Shown: positions 42,160-63,700 of the stretch, piece by piece | Numbering within the stretch: position 1 is the stretch's first letter | Layout of the letters: each line of letters begins with the position of its first letter | From: Hormiphora californensis | Lineage: Eukaryota > Ctenophora > Tentaculata > Cydippida > Pleurobrachiidae | Direction of reading: 5' to 3' | DNA length: 64,000 nucleotides | NCBI GenBank assembly: GCA_020137815.1 | Contig: CM035352.1 | Span: 5,480,159 to 5,544,158 of the forward strand | The notes under the pieces: generated by a model | Seen by the model: only the letters and a program-made list of their open reading frames with translations | Databases searched by the model: none | Told to the model about the DNA's origin: nothing | Made by a program: the position numbers and the translations under genes

Positions 42160-42244
42160 AATCATGTGCATTCCATTTTCTGTTTCGTTCAAATCACACC
42201 ACACCACACATTCCCTCACCCTAGTTTTCTGTTTTATAGCCATC

Positions 42245-43279
42245 ATGAGCAGCTCCTACGATCACGCTATCACCGTCTTCTCCCCGGATGGCCATTTAGT
42301 TCCAAGTGGAATATGCCCAGGAGGCTGTAAAGAAGGGCTCCACCGCTGTGGGTCTCAGGGGAGATGGAATTGTTGTTCTAGGAGTGGAGAAGAGATCTGT
42401 GCCCAAACTGCAGGATGAGAGGACTGTTAGGAAGGTAAGATAGGGAAGGAAAGGAGGGAGAGTTTGACAGTCTAACTAGAACTAACCCCTACACTCCCAC
42501 ATAGATCCACAAGCTAGACGACCACGTATGTATGGCGTTTGCCGGACTAACAGCCGATGCCCGAATCCTGGTCAATATGGCTCGAGTTGAATGCCAGAGC
42601 TACCGACTAACCATGGAAGACCCAGTCTCAATGGCCTACATCTCGAGGCATATTGCTAGCGTGAAACAGCACTTTACCCAGCGTCCAGGACTCAGGCCCT
42701 TCGGTCTCTCTGCTCTGATTGTCGGTAGGTCCTAGCAAAGTGCACCTTTCAGCACTACCAATGCGCGTCACATGCGCGCCGCCGCGCTTTGAACGTGGGA
42801 GGTTTCCTGCCCGAATTCACCCTTTCTGTCTCTTCAGGTTTTGACTACGACGGATCTGCCCATCTTTACCAGACAGATCCTTCTGGTACATTCCACGAAT
42901 GGAAGGCAAATGCCATTGGAAGGAATGGAAAGACTGTTCGAGAATTCCTTGAGAAGCATTACACAGATGAGATTGCTGCTAGCGATGAAGCCTGTATTAA
43001 ACTGACTGTCAGGGCTCTTCTAGAAGTCGTCCAGTCTGGAGGTATTGTTTGTGAACTTCTGAACCTACCGTGTTCTTAATATCTAAATTATCACGTTATT
43101 ATATGGTTTATTCTAACCCGTGTCATTTCTCAGGTAAGAATATCGAGTTGGCTGTTATGAGGCGAGGAAAGCCCCTGGAAATCCTGGATACTAAAACGGT
43201 AGAGAAACTTGTTGAGGTTACTGAAGCTGAACGAGATGCGGAGGCTGAAGCAAAGAAGAAGGCAGCGGGAAAATCTTGA
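42245..43279 (+). CDS. psma7: PSMA7, 20S proteasome alpha-4 subunit
   Basis: Four exons (42245-42434, 42505-42724, 42838-43041, 43134-43279) encode about 250 residues. PSMA7 is one of seven alpha subunits forming the gated outer ring of the 20S proteasome. The N-terminal proteasome alpha signature is present ([15 protein letters not shown], then [18 protein letters not shown]), followed by [50 protein letters not shown] and the usual Lys/Glu-rich tail. One extra base, best placed at the G of TTTAGTTCC (42299), shifts the frame between GHL and FQVEYA; the remaining exons are clean. Because the subunit is essential, this is more likely an assembly error or a sequenced defective allele than the functional state. 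Exon 4 begins directly with GTAAGA after CTCAG. Confidence 0.93.
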
Positions 43280-44135
43280 ATCAGAGGACGTGAGGGGTTT
43301 AGTTTATGAGGGGGGACTATCTTTTTTGAGATACATTCGTTGATCGGATGAGAGAATATAAAATATGACATGGTAATAGAGAGTGTAAATGTTTTCCAAA
43401 TGTTTAATGTATCTTATTTGTACTACCCTTTTCCCTGTGCTCTCAGGATTACCATAGACTCCGTGTTTCACATGTTTTCAATTGCCAGCCGGGGTAACGA
43501 AGTGTTCCATTGTTGCAGGGAAATGGGGGAGGATCGCCATCAGATAAAGAGCGGATTAAGAATACTTTATTGATGGGTCTTTGTTCTATTGAGCCCCATG
43601 ATACGGGCAGGTTATCCTCCAGACGCAGCAATCACAAACAAACCCATGATATCATTGATTACCGAATTTTCCCACGGTCTTCACACTTCAGCGCGCGTTA
43701 TTCCACAGTTTTGGTATCGCGCGTTCCGCAATTGCACCCAGCATGGGTTGGTGTCGTGTGACAATCACAGAATGTGTGTGACACTCAAGAGATAAACTTC
43801 AAATTGATACCACTCGTAAGTCGTACTTCCACCAGGCAATAGAAATTTGAGCTGTTGACTGAGCTGAAGTGGATTTTATTTAGGTCTAAAATTAAGGGTT
43901 AAGGGTTATTAAAATAAAATCTTTTTGAGAACGCGGACACGGTGTCAAGTGACTCAATCAAAATCTTGACATGCGAAAGAGGCTTCCAGATTCCAGCGTG
44001 TGAAAGAACCAGCCGATAAAAGGAGAGAATGTATGTAATCGGTTCTCCCCTGTAATGAGTGAGTTGCTAGACATCGACTGAGATAAATCAGAGACAGAGA
44101 TAATGATACTCTAGATCTCAACGTACGATTATCCG

Positions 44136-44139
44136 ATGT

Positions 44140-44171
<32 letters not shown>

Positions 44172-44400
44172 TCTCTCTCTCTCTCTCTCTTCCTCTCTCT
44201 CTCCTCTCTCATCTCTCTCTGCTCTCTCTCGTCTCTACTCTCTCATCCTCTCTCTCTCTCACACTCTCTCTCCCTCTCTCTCTCTCTTCTCACAACTCTC
44301 TCTCACTCTCACTCTCACTCTCTCTCTCACTCTCTCTCACTCTCTCCCCCTCCTCCCCTCTCCTCCTCTCCCCATCCCCTCTCCCTCCCCCCCTTTTTTC
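44136..44400. repeat. (CT)n tract with C-rich shoulder
   Basis: CT dinucleotides with A/G interruptions passing into CCCCTCC-type sequence. The 155-residue Ser/Leu open frame across it is a tract artefact. Confidence 0.9.
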
Positions 44401-45071
44401 CTCTCACTCAAACTTTTCGTTTCCCCCTCTCATTTAAACGCTCTTTTTTGGGGACAGTGAATTCTCTTGCTAGGTGGAGCTACAAAATCCTTTTTTTTTT
44501 TTTTTTTCCTTTTTTTCTATCGGCATTTTCCCCCTTTTTTTGTAAAGACCTTCTGTTGGTGTTACACAAAAGAAACAGCTCTAAACGCTCCCCCTTTGTT
44601 TGACCCCATTTTTTTCTAAAACCGGGCACTGTCTGATACTTAATCCTAGTGTACCCTTTTTTGACCCCCCGTTCACTTTGGCGTAGGGAATTTTTACGGA
44701 AAAGCACCTTCGACCACATAGTTGGGGGAAAATTGTTTGATCGTGTCCCCTTTTTTTGTGGGAGGCCTTGGGGGCTGACACGATCTGTCTCTCGAAATTC
44801 AACAATATAAACCAAAATCCTAAAATATGAATGTTCCCCCCGAGTTTTTGTCTCACTAGTAGCACTGAAAGTCGTTATATAAAAGGAGTGTGACATTTCC
44901 CTCTCCCCCCTTTTTCCCTCTGTCTTTTCTGATTTTTTGGAGTACTCTCCCGCTTGGTGAGGGGTTGTATGTTTGGGCGTTTGCGAGTCGGGGGTTTTCC
45001 CTTGGCTTGAGGTAATTTTTTTTTCTCTATTTTTTAAATTTTTTTATTTTGGGGAGTTTAATTTGCCGGGG

Positions 45072-45105
<34 letters not shown>

Positions 45106-45600
45106 CAGTGGTGGTTAGTTTTGGGGGCTAGATAATTGTTGATATACCCCTACATAGACATGCCCAGATAGCAAGCATTTAGAGCTCGGTCCCCCCCCTC
45201 ACAGCAGAATTATATTCTTAGAATCATCAGCTCTCTCTCTCTCTCCCTCTTCCTCTCTCTTTTCCCCTCTCCTCTCTTCCCCCCCCCCCTTCTCCTCCCG
45301 TTTTTTTTTTTTATTCCATTTTTAAAGGGGGCAGCTCCCTAGCTACCTGAGGCGATTTTCTTTTCAGTACGGAGAAAGTCACGTGGTGTCTCTAAATATA
45401 ATACTGATTAGTCCTCGGTACTAAAAAACTTTTTTATTCTCTCCCCTTTTTTCCTCCCCCCTTTTCTTCTTTAATTGTCTGCCTATCTCCTTCCCTCACC
45501 CAAAAATTTTACATACTGTTTTGAGGTTAAGGGCCCCTTCCCAAGTTTCCCTCCCAAAAACAACTAGGTTTCAGTTCAGCTTCTACCGTCCCCCAGCCCA
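44380..45600. other. Homopolymer-inflated patch
   Basis: Unlike the rest of the window, nearly every run here is long: T runs of 7-25, C runs of 5-10 and G runs of 4-5, in otherwise ordinary sequence (for example CCTTTTTTTGTGGGAGGCCT). This pattern looks like uncorrected homopolymer over-calling rather than biology. Confidence 0.55.
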
Positions 45601-46106
45601 TTTTTGACGGGACTATCAGACGGAAGATGTGACAAAGGGATCTTCTAAAGTCTATTGAGTCGTACGCAAGATAAGAAGAATTGAAGATCGAATTGCTTGC
45701 ACTCTGTTTATTAAAACTAGTTTAACGTACCACGAGACTAGACTTCTTTCTCTCTGACTCTCTCTCAGTCTCCTCTCTCTCCCTCCGTGTGATATATAAA
45801 CGATTTTAAGACGTGTGTTAACTTTCCTAATTCTTATATTCAAGTTGAACTTATTATTCTTTTTACAACCCACCCCCATATTTGTGACAATTTTAATTTG
45901 TTTTCAAGTGGCGGAGGAAAGTCTGGGAAGTTCTGTGTGGAGAAATCGATACTCGATATCACATATCGATATCTGAAAACCGATCTACACTACGGTATGT
46001 TTTATGGACGAATCATTCGGTAGGTAGACCGCGGTTGGGTGAAAGTTTTACAGCTCAAGTAATATCACTACTTGTATGGATTTACCCCACTAGGTCTCAC
46101 TTAACT

Positions 46107-46180
46107 TTGGTAATAAAATTACCCCTCCGCGCTATAATAGCTCACCTATATGCAATAATAGGGCCGGGTGACTTCGTAAC
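46107..46180. mobile_element. TTGGTAA-family MITE, partial copy
   Basis: Begins TTGGTAATAAAATTACCCCT and ends GGGTGACTTCGTAAC, sharing the ATATGCAATAATAGGG interior with the right end of 48082-48657. The final CAA and a TSD are not seen, so the copy is damaged. Confidence 0.6.
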
Positions 46181-46690
46181 AGCAGGGATTTTCACAAAAA
46201 TTATATTATCTGGATACTCCTTGATGGCTAACTAAAACTTTAGTGAAAACCGTATGTCTCTAACTGGGATTGTTGAGTGAGGGAGAACATCTCATCTTAC
46301 TCAACAAGTCAGGCCGATGCTTGAGAGAAATGATAATAGGGTCAGGCCAATGCTCTGACAGGGTGTATTAGAAAGTGGTATTTCTTTGAGTTGTAATAGA
46401 CAATGACAGTCTGCTGGTAATGTCTATAACAACCTCTTTTACTAGTCTAGTCCAATAACAATGCATTAGCCGCTGTTTTATGAAGGTCTAGACTGTGCCT
46501 AGTGACTTTTAGACAAAAACAGTAGTAACTAGACCGACACTGCAAGTCAGTCACAAAATGGGGAAGGGTTCGCAAATTAGTAGGTTATTTACTCTGCATG
46601 AATGATTACCCTCAATACACAAATCACAATTCATAATAAGAACGAGCATTTTACCGCCACTTACACTCTACAGGACATTCAATACAGCTA

Positions 46691-47445
46691 GGGTAAGCTG
46701 GGGTGAAATGGCCCGCGGGGTAAAGTGGCCCATGTATGGGGCAAAGTGGCCCTAGTTATTACATGTAGTCACGTGACTTTTTCTCCAGCGGAGACCTGCT
46801 CGTTCTGTTCCGAATTTTCGCTTTAAAACTGCTGTCATTTCTGTTTGGGTTGGCCGATTTTAATTTTGCAAAAACTGCCAGTTAGGCTTTATAATTCTCT
46901 AAAACGTGGTATAAAAATTTTTGAAGAAAATTGGCATTTTTGTTGTCTTAATTGTCAATTTTGTGAAATCGGGGCGAATATGGCCCACTCTCCGGGGCAA
47001 AGTGGTCCGGTCTGGGGCAAAGTGGCCCACCTCTAGGACCAATGAAATGGCGCCTGCAATACCACGTGATATTGGAATGCACAAAAATGTAGTACAGACG
47101 ATCAAATTAGGGGCAAAGTGGCCCATGTTCCGGTGCAGAACATGGGCCACTTTGCCCCTAGTTTGATCGTTTCGTCTAACAACACCAGGCACGTGATAAA
47201 ATCGAGCAATGCTATTGGCTTGGGCCACTTTGCCCCGGTGCAAATTTTCCAAAAAACGCCTCACCAATATATTTGAATTGATTAATTAACCCATTAAATA
47301 AAACTTGTAGATATTAAAATTTAGCTCGGCTGAAAGGAAAAGGTTTCATTGGATAGCCTATATAATTTTTTTCTTCCTGCTGTATAAATTGCGTATTTTA
47401 GAACCTAAAACGTTAAAAGTGGGCCACTTTTACCCCAGCTTACCC
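46691..47445. mobile_element. TA-flanked TIR element (mariner/pogo-like, non-autonomous)
   Basis: Ends are GGGTAAGCTGGGGTGAAATG and the inverse CTTTTACCCCAGCTTACCC, flanked by TA (46689-46690, 47446-47447). The motif GGGGCAAAGTGGCCC recurs about eight times in both orientations, including a near-perfect palindrome at 47111-47158. There is no transposase frame. TA duplication and this end sequence fit Tc1/mariner-type elements. Confidence 0.85.
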
Positions 47446-48081
47446 TAAATATAGACCGGTTAGACCATCGTAAGATCGTAGTTTCCTTAGCAAAAACACT
47501 CTCACATGTGTTGTGTCCTATGGGATTAACATAATGAGCCATTCACAGATCGAAGAGAAACCGCAGGGGCGATCCGTCTAATAAACAAATTATGCATGCA
47601 ACTGTTTAGCCTTAAACTAAGTGAGAGAAAGAAAGAAAGAGAGAGGAGAGAGATATAGAGATAGTGAGTGAGAGATATCCCCACTACAGCTCTAGAAGGA
47701 CTGAATATAGTAGCACTGTTTAAATCCCCCTCCTCCATTCATTAACTACTCAGTTCTCATATGCACTAGATTATATAGCGCTGTATCTTGTATTGCTTGT
47801 ACCATGAAATTGAACCCTAATGATGCCCCTTGTGTGCACGTGGTGTCCTCCTAAGGCGTGCATTGCCCTGCTCGAGAAGTACGCCAAGGAAGGGGTAAAG
47901 TAGTAAATTTTTTAATAGTATTGATGTTAGAACGAGAGTAGTAGCCTTTGACGGTACAGCATCGATAGTGTGCCGGCGGTATGCGTGTGTAAATGGAATA
48001 TAAGTGTAAAATTTGACCATGATTTATCAGGGCGTGAGATGGTATTAATTCTACCTTCCCCCGTCGTACCCAGATACGTGC

Positions 48082-48657
48082 TTGGTAATGAAATTCCCCC
48101 TCTGCGCTAGCTCACGGAGGGGTAATAATATCGCTTGTACGGCGGGAAAAAATTCCTGTGTCCAAACTACAAAACAGAAAGTTCTAATTTTTTGAACATG
48201 CCGAGGAAATTGTCTGAGCTACCATTACATACCGGAATTTTTCGATATTTTGGCCATTAACACTGTTTTTGTTTTTGGAAAACTATGAAGATGCTGGAAT
48301 TTGGCTACAAAAACCTTCAGAAATGTGCAAAATGCCATTCCAAAGGTATTAGAGGTGGATTCATTGATAACTAAGCTATAGTCGAGTCAGAAAAAATTCC
48401 ACAAGATTGGAATTTTATGCCCATATAAGGAGTTATGCGACACACCTCTGTTGTTAAACATGTGGTGTAATCGCTACCGGTCGTTACTTTCTGTAGAATT
48501 CAGGTCCTGGTTACTATACAAACTAGTACCATACGTTTTAGATAGGTTTTAGACAAGTTTTCGATAACTTTTTATGAGAAGGTCCCGTAAATTTTCATTT
48601 TTAGGTAGGCGGTATTGTCACCCCTATATGCAATAATAGGGGTGACTTCGTAACCAA
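48082..48657. mobile_element. TTGGTAA-family element, 9-bp TSD, copy B
   Basis: A 576-bp element with ends TTGGTAATGAAATTCCCCCT and AGGGGTGACTTCGTAACCAA, flanked by exact 9-bp duplications GATACGTGC (48073-48081, 48658-48666). It shares ends with 20846-20941 and 46107-46180. The interior has no long open frame. MULE-like by TSD length. Confidence 0.85.
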
Positions 48658-48819
48658 GATACGTGCCAAAACCCAAACTTCTCTCGCATGATAACAGAAC
48701 CGCACAGTTCCCCCCCCCTCCGACATGTGCCGCCTTTCACCGATCAATATAGTGCCCTCAGATCGGTTCATAATAACATGTGTGTTGACAAAATTAACTC
48801 ACTGCTTCCCATTACACAG

Positions 48820-49497
48820 GACCACGGTGAAGTTGCAACTGAATCGCTGATCAGTGGAGGCCTCCTAAAGCAAGACATGCTGGACGGTAGTGAGGAACAG
48901 CTTGCCAGGGGCAACAGGGAAATCCCTACCAACACGGAACAAGAAACACATATTTGAGGGTCTGGACATGGACCAGATCCGGGATGAGATCCTCAGAGAG
49001 GCAGATGAAGTGGAGGAAGAGGAGGGTGAACAAGAGGGAGAGGATGGTGAGGGGGAGGATGGAGAGGGTGAGGTAGGAGGAGGTACTAGAAGGGTGCCTG
49101 TAGGGGTGGTACAACTACCAAAGAACTAGATCAGAGGTTATACCGGGAATTTGTTAGGGATGTCAGGGCTAATGTTCAGCTGACACAACAGCGCCGCCTT
49201 CCCCCGCCCCTTCGACACAGGAGCCAGTGTGGACCTCCCTCTTACAACGGCTTCCTATCACACAAACCACCTCCAATACCGGTCTCGTTCAATATTGAAA
49301 AGTCGGACACTACCGCCCCGTCACGACCTTCTTGTGCAGATCTAGTGGTGGTAAGATCACACATCGACAGGGTAGGGGAGTTACTAGGACGGAAACCTAA
49401 GGAGTGTCAGGTACCTTCCAGTGACCAAACAAAGAGCCTGCCACCCCACAGCCGGAGACAAAAGACTCGAGACCTTCACTGGCCAACAATCGTATAA
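48820..49497 (+). CDS. 3' part of unrecognised acidic-region gene
   Basis: After the acceptor CCCATTACACAG, an exon reads DHGEVATESLISGGLLKQDM, changes frame near 48930 into FEGLDMDQIRDEILREADEV followed by a Glu/Gly-rich run, changes again near 49110 into TKELDQRLYREFVRDVRANV, and continues to a stop at 49497 with a Pro/Arg-rich tail ending LHWPTIV. Three continuous helical/charged segments split by one- or two-base shifts resemble the broken genes upstream. I do not recognise the family. The 5' exons are not found. Confidence 0.5.
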
Positions 49498-49883
49498 ATG
49501 TTTTCTTTTTATATCATAAAAAGCTAAAAACAAGTTGTTTTTTGTATGTTAAAACAATGATTAAATGTTAACACTAAGTTTAGTAAAATGTTTCTCTGTT
49601 TAAGTTATTCAGATCCGATTAAAAATTTAAAAATGTCTTTTTAAAATGTCATTGTTTCGCTTTCAACACTGTTTTATAAATCATGAACACCTAACAAACA
49701 CACAGATAAAACCATGGAACAATTACAAAACAAGAAGGATAGTTCACATTTCGGCAATAGATGGGTCTTACTCCGAGTATAAAACCTGATAGTCATTTCA
49801 TTCCCCAGCTGCTGTCTGGCGCCACCGACCCCATCTGAGCGCTGCACTTTCGCCCAGCTGCATCTTTCATCATCTTCACCTCT

Positions 49884-58743
<8,860 letters not shown>

Positions 58744-59973
58744 GACTAGCTGCCTATAAATAGGGGAAGGACGTTAGATTGTATTTAACAGATCAAGTAT
58801 GTATATCAAACTTCATGGGGATGAATTGTCTGGTGCATGGTAGACAGGGAATCAAGCACGTGTATTCTTCTTAGAGGCTGTGATAAAGGAATAAAGGACA
58901 GACGGCTGCGATCCCCAGCCAAAAGGGAGCAGATCAATATCGCAGCTGTGAATAAATTGCACAGATCATAGGATTCACCATAAAAGAAGCTTCTTTCATT
59001 GACCGCCCTTGTAATGGCTCCCCTATGGGAGAGAGAGAGAGGGAGGTAGTAGGCTACCAATACTTAGCTAGCTATTATACTGCAGTACGTCCCTTAGCTA
59101 GCTGCTGAACTTCTGAATTGCCATATTTTGTTGTTCTAATTTGATGACAACTACCGGGTTTTGACAAAACGACCACTAGCAGTGCTATTTCTTCTTCTTC
59201 TAGTTTCCAAGAGACATGAATGTTGCCTAATATGACAGTGTGATTACGGGTTCCTAGGGAAATTTGCACATTGCATGAGGGAGGATTTCGCCTGGTGTCC
59301 AATGCGGTTCACAGTTGCCACATCATAACCCTCTATTTCTATTGTTACCATTTTGGATTTCGGTTTGAACCGACAACACGCTGCCTCATATCCAGTCATA
59401 TCAACATGATCCTCAACAATCTACTGGACGTGTCAGGTGTACTGCTATTAACTTATTTCCTATCTAGACGGGGGCTTATGGATCCTCTGCTGGTGGCTTC
59501 AAATTCGATACAACACTGGGTTTTGGACTAACGACACACGGCCTTCCCTTCTCTTTCACCTAATGTAATTTCGACGCTGGATCTGTTCCTGATGCATTAA
59601 AATAGATACAGAGAAAACATTTCGCATTGTGTTTGAAGCAGTTTCTGTATCCTCCTATAATACAAAAGAAGTTATTATCATTTGATATTAATTAATTTTA
59701 ATTCAATTCTCGCATTTTCCTCTCATATCCTATTCGTTTCCATTATAATCTCTCTATTTCTCTCTCTATCTCTTTTAGTCACATTATATTGTTTTTAATA
59801 TCATAATCACGATCTCATTAGTCATTATAAACATGGCCTCTGACACTTTGATATCGATCTACATCTCTGTTCTACATAAATAGCAGTTTTCACTCTCCCT
59901 CTCTCTCTCGCTCTCTGGCGCACTCTCTCTGTCTCTCCTTTCCTTTCTCTTCCTCTCTCTCACTATCTATTTC

Positions 59974-60015
<42 letters not shown>

Positions 60016-60753
60016 ACTCTCTCTTTTTCTTTTTATAAAGTTCACGTGGCCCGTTAAACTTCCTTTTTATCTTTTAGATCCAACTCTTAGCCACTCCATG
60101 CTCATAACGTTTGAGAAATAAGTTTTCCAGACATTCTAGTTGTGATGTAGTAATAAAAGCGTTATTGGTTATGATTGTATCATTGAGTATTTCGGAGTTA
60201 TATTCATTGCTAATCAGTCAGGCTCTCGAGTTATAAAGTTGTTTGTGGTTTTATGCTGTCTGGCGCTATAACAGACTCGATCTGAGGTTTCGAAAACTCA
60301 AAACGGGGTCTTATACACCAGACAGGTTTTATGTGGAGCTGTGACATTTCCGCCTGTCTTCTCGACCGCAATTAGGAATGAGTTTTTATTCACACATTAA
60401 GACATGAAATGATCACAATATGTGCATTACAGTTGCAGTTCTAGAAATGAATTTCTCAATGACATTACTCCGATAGCAGAGGCACGTATGAGATTTATTA
60501 CGAGAGGCGTGTGTTATAATTTAGAAAATGCCACATCCTATTCTTTCTCACTGGAAAAAGCCATCGCTTCGTGAGGCACTCTCTCAATGAACCGTATTAA
60601 ATCTCGCCCTGCAGGCCAGGAGCTCTTTTTTACCGTGAATAGTTAGTTAGTTTTGCCGATATCTCGACATCTCGTTTTAACTCGTATTTTCCCCAAGTTT
60701 GCTGCTGAAGGGTTTACTAATTATAATCACGCACTATCTCCCTAACTCCAGAG
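58744..60753. other. Intergenic between TTYH and the receptor gene
   Basis: About 2 kb between two divergent genes, with a CT tract near 59890-60015. I see no supported coding exon. TATAAATAG-like sequence just upstream of the TTYH start may be promoter-related. Confidence 0.5.
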
Positions 60754-63700
60754 ATGATGATGTTATTTCTCCTCACCCTGACCCTGGCCAGGACAGCATC
60801 TGGGACAGAGCTGTATTTCGGTTGTTTAGAGAACAGTGTAGACTTTACCACCGCGGTGGGGCTATGTGAGCAGAGGAACATGAGCCTGGCGACAATCAGG
60901 AACGAAAACGACCAGGAAAACTTAAAAAGCCTGTTTAGGACTGAGTCATGCAATTGTAAGTAGTAGCGAGGTGATTGATCACTAATAACTTATGATATTC
61001 AGAGACCAATAAGACCAAAAATGTTGATTACCTATAACTGTTTCCCACTGCATAGATACTACCACTGTGGTATATAGAAAGGCATGGCTGAACTATAAGA
61101 AAGGCGTATGGAAGGGCCCAGTTGACTATCCAGTGATCTACACAAACTGGGCAAGTGGGGTAATCGGAACCAACCAACAAGTGTGTCCTGTTCTCCACCA
61201 AACTTTGGGCCACAAAACGATGTTCTAACAGTGCTTCTAAACATTCTACTATGCGAGAACAGGCGTGAGTAACAATATTCTAAGCAAACTATACTTATAT
61301 TCATTGAAACTACAACTGCAGTGTTACAGAGGTACTGAAACACCCCATAATATAGGTGATGAGGATACTGGCTCAGTGGCAATACAACTCTCCAAGGGTG
61401 CCTCTATAACCACTCTGAATAACGTCTCTAGCAGTGTTACTGTGGAGTTTGTCACAAACACAGCAAACCTACTAACGGTACAATTTAGTCACAATAAATC
61501 GTAGAATAACAGTAGTAGTAACTTATAGAAAATGTTATATTGAAAGTCAGAATACGCTCATCTAAACTTTAGGTAGAAGAAAAAGAAGGGGGACTACAGA
61601 TATCTTGTATGGATGGCTTGGAGCTAGGTGGTATAGGAACATTAGGGAGAGTGACAGTGACAGCAGGTAGCAATGGGACCACTATATCAAGAGAGGGAGA
61701 GAGGACCCCCAGTCCTGAGGTTCAGATTAGCAACAACACTCGCATCATAATAAGGGCTGATGACTCAGGTAACATATGCAGGGAGAGCGGGTTGATAAAG
61801 CTGAAAACAATATGAGCAGAATGCAGATTGCAAAACGGATTCTCTTTCTCTCCTTAATCTCTACGTCTCTCTATTTATCTCCCTATCTAGATACCTATCT
61901 CTCCGTCTCTCTACCTCCAACTAACTTCCAACACCAGGCTGTATGATAACGAATGCAACTGTAACGGATCTATCCAGTGGAACTATAAATTGGGACAGCT
62001 ACAATTGGAATATGACTGGGTCCCACAAGTTCATTGATCTAACACAGGGTGAGAGCAGCTGGAAAGAATCGGGTGATATATCTGGGGAGATGACACCTAA
62101 AACCGGCTCAAAATACACCCCCATCCTCTTCCGATTGTCTCCTTTTCCCACCACTTCCTCCCTACAAATTATATTATTGCAGTGTGTGTACAAAAGATGA
62201 AACCTAAGTCAGGTCACCTAACCCGGCCGTAGCACGAGACAAGATGTCTCTTTGTGTCCAACCAGATATAATATTCCCTCCGCCCTCAGACACAACAGAC
62301 TGTAAAGAAGGGACATATTTGGATGTGGAGGGAGGGACATGTCTCCCTTGTCCATTAGGAACATATCAGAACTTGAGAGGACAGGAGGAGTGTAAACCAT
62401 GTCCTGAGAGTATAGAGGTGGATGTTACCTTGGGGCATGTGGTCTGTAGATGTATGGGTAAGTGGTTGGAGGATCAGAAATACTAATAAGCCAATCACTA
62501 ATTACTACTAACGACTAAATGTAACCACTAATTAATATCTCATTAGCGGATGTGATTTGTGAAGAAGCAGGAAACTTGGACTCCTTGATCACTGCCTCAT
62601 CTCCCACGGCCAGTATTTTCAACCAAACTAATCCCCATGATGCCCCATTGAACATCAGCACTGCCGTTCCTGTCATCAACTCTACAGACATGGGGGATGA
62701 TGTGGTCAACTCTACAGATATAATACCGGAAGATGTTAACTCTACCCAGCCAGCACCAGATCACGCTACAACCAGACCAGTTATAATATCCAACACTACA
62801 ACTAACGCTCCATTGAAACACAACTAAACACTCTAACAAAACAGCTGACTCCGCCAAAACGACCCATGAACCCTTGTTTACCAACGGAGACAAACACCCG
62901 GATAAGCCGCGACCCTAAACCAGTCACAGAAACTGATAAGGCACTACAGGATCTCTCCAAAACAGAGGTTACTGCAGAGAACAGTGGAGCTGTAATGGAC
63001 TCTCTTCAGAGCGCCACATCCGACATGGCAGAGGTGACTGCTGCAGGGGTCGAGGCTGTGGCAGGGGTTTTGGAACAGTTATCTGAGATACCGGGGAGCG
63101 GGGAGGCGGTTGTAGGGATAGCGAGTAACCTGATGACAGTTGACGAGAGTGCAATGTCACACAAGTCTAAAAACAGGTACAATATACAGATAACGGAGTG
63201 TGCTTTAGGTGTCAACTTACCCAACTCTCTCTCTCCTTCTATCACTCTCTGATCCTGTTCTCTCTCTGTCCTTCTCTCCCCTTCTATTATTTCTACTATT
63301 TCAGCCTGCACTCAGTGTTATCAAAAACCGCTGAGATGCTGTCAAATTCTAAAGAGGATGTAACCATCACGACTGATAACCTGGACATTGTCACCCGGAA
63401 AATAGAGCAAGGAAGTGAGGCTGAGATAAAGACAAATCTTACTGACGTACTTATACCCCCTTATCTTACCTCACAAGCAGATGGTAAGAGAACCCAAGGC
63501 AATATATCTATTATCTGTGACGAATGCTTTAGCTTATTAAAAACACCAGCTACACACTTTGTGTATGAATTAAGTGTAGGAAGCATATATATGAGCTGTC
63601 CTGAGTTCCATTCCGGCTTGGTACACAGCAACACATGCTTTCCACCCATTCCGTACATATGGTAGTGTAACTATAGCAACTGTGGTAGTGTTACTATAGC

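Larger units (their letters stand above)
43280..46690. other. No gene seen; low-complexity region
   Basis: Contains a CT microsatellite with A interruptions (44136-44345), a C/T-rich shoulder, the homopolymer-inflated patch (44380-45600) and a partial TTGGTAA-family MITE (46107-46180). No exon could be assembled. If the gene ending at 49497 has 5' exons, some may be hidden here. Confidence 0.55.

Noticed and set aside
42164-42418. 84-residue open frame beginning before PSMA7
   Set aside because: It is the PSMA7 first exon read past its one-base break; the family reading resumes in the next frame.
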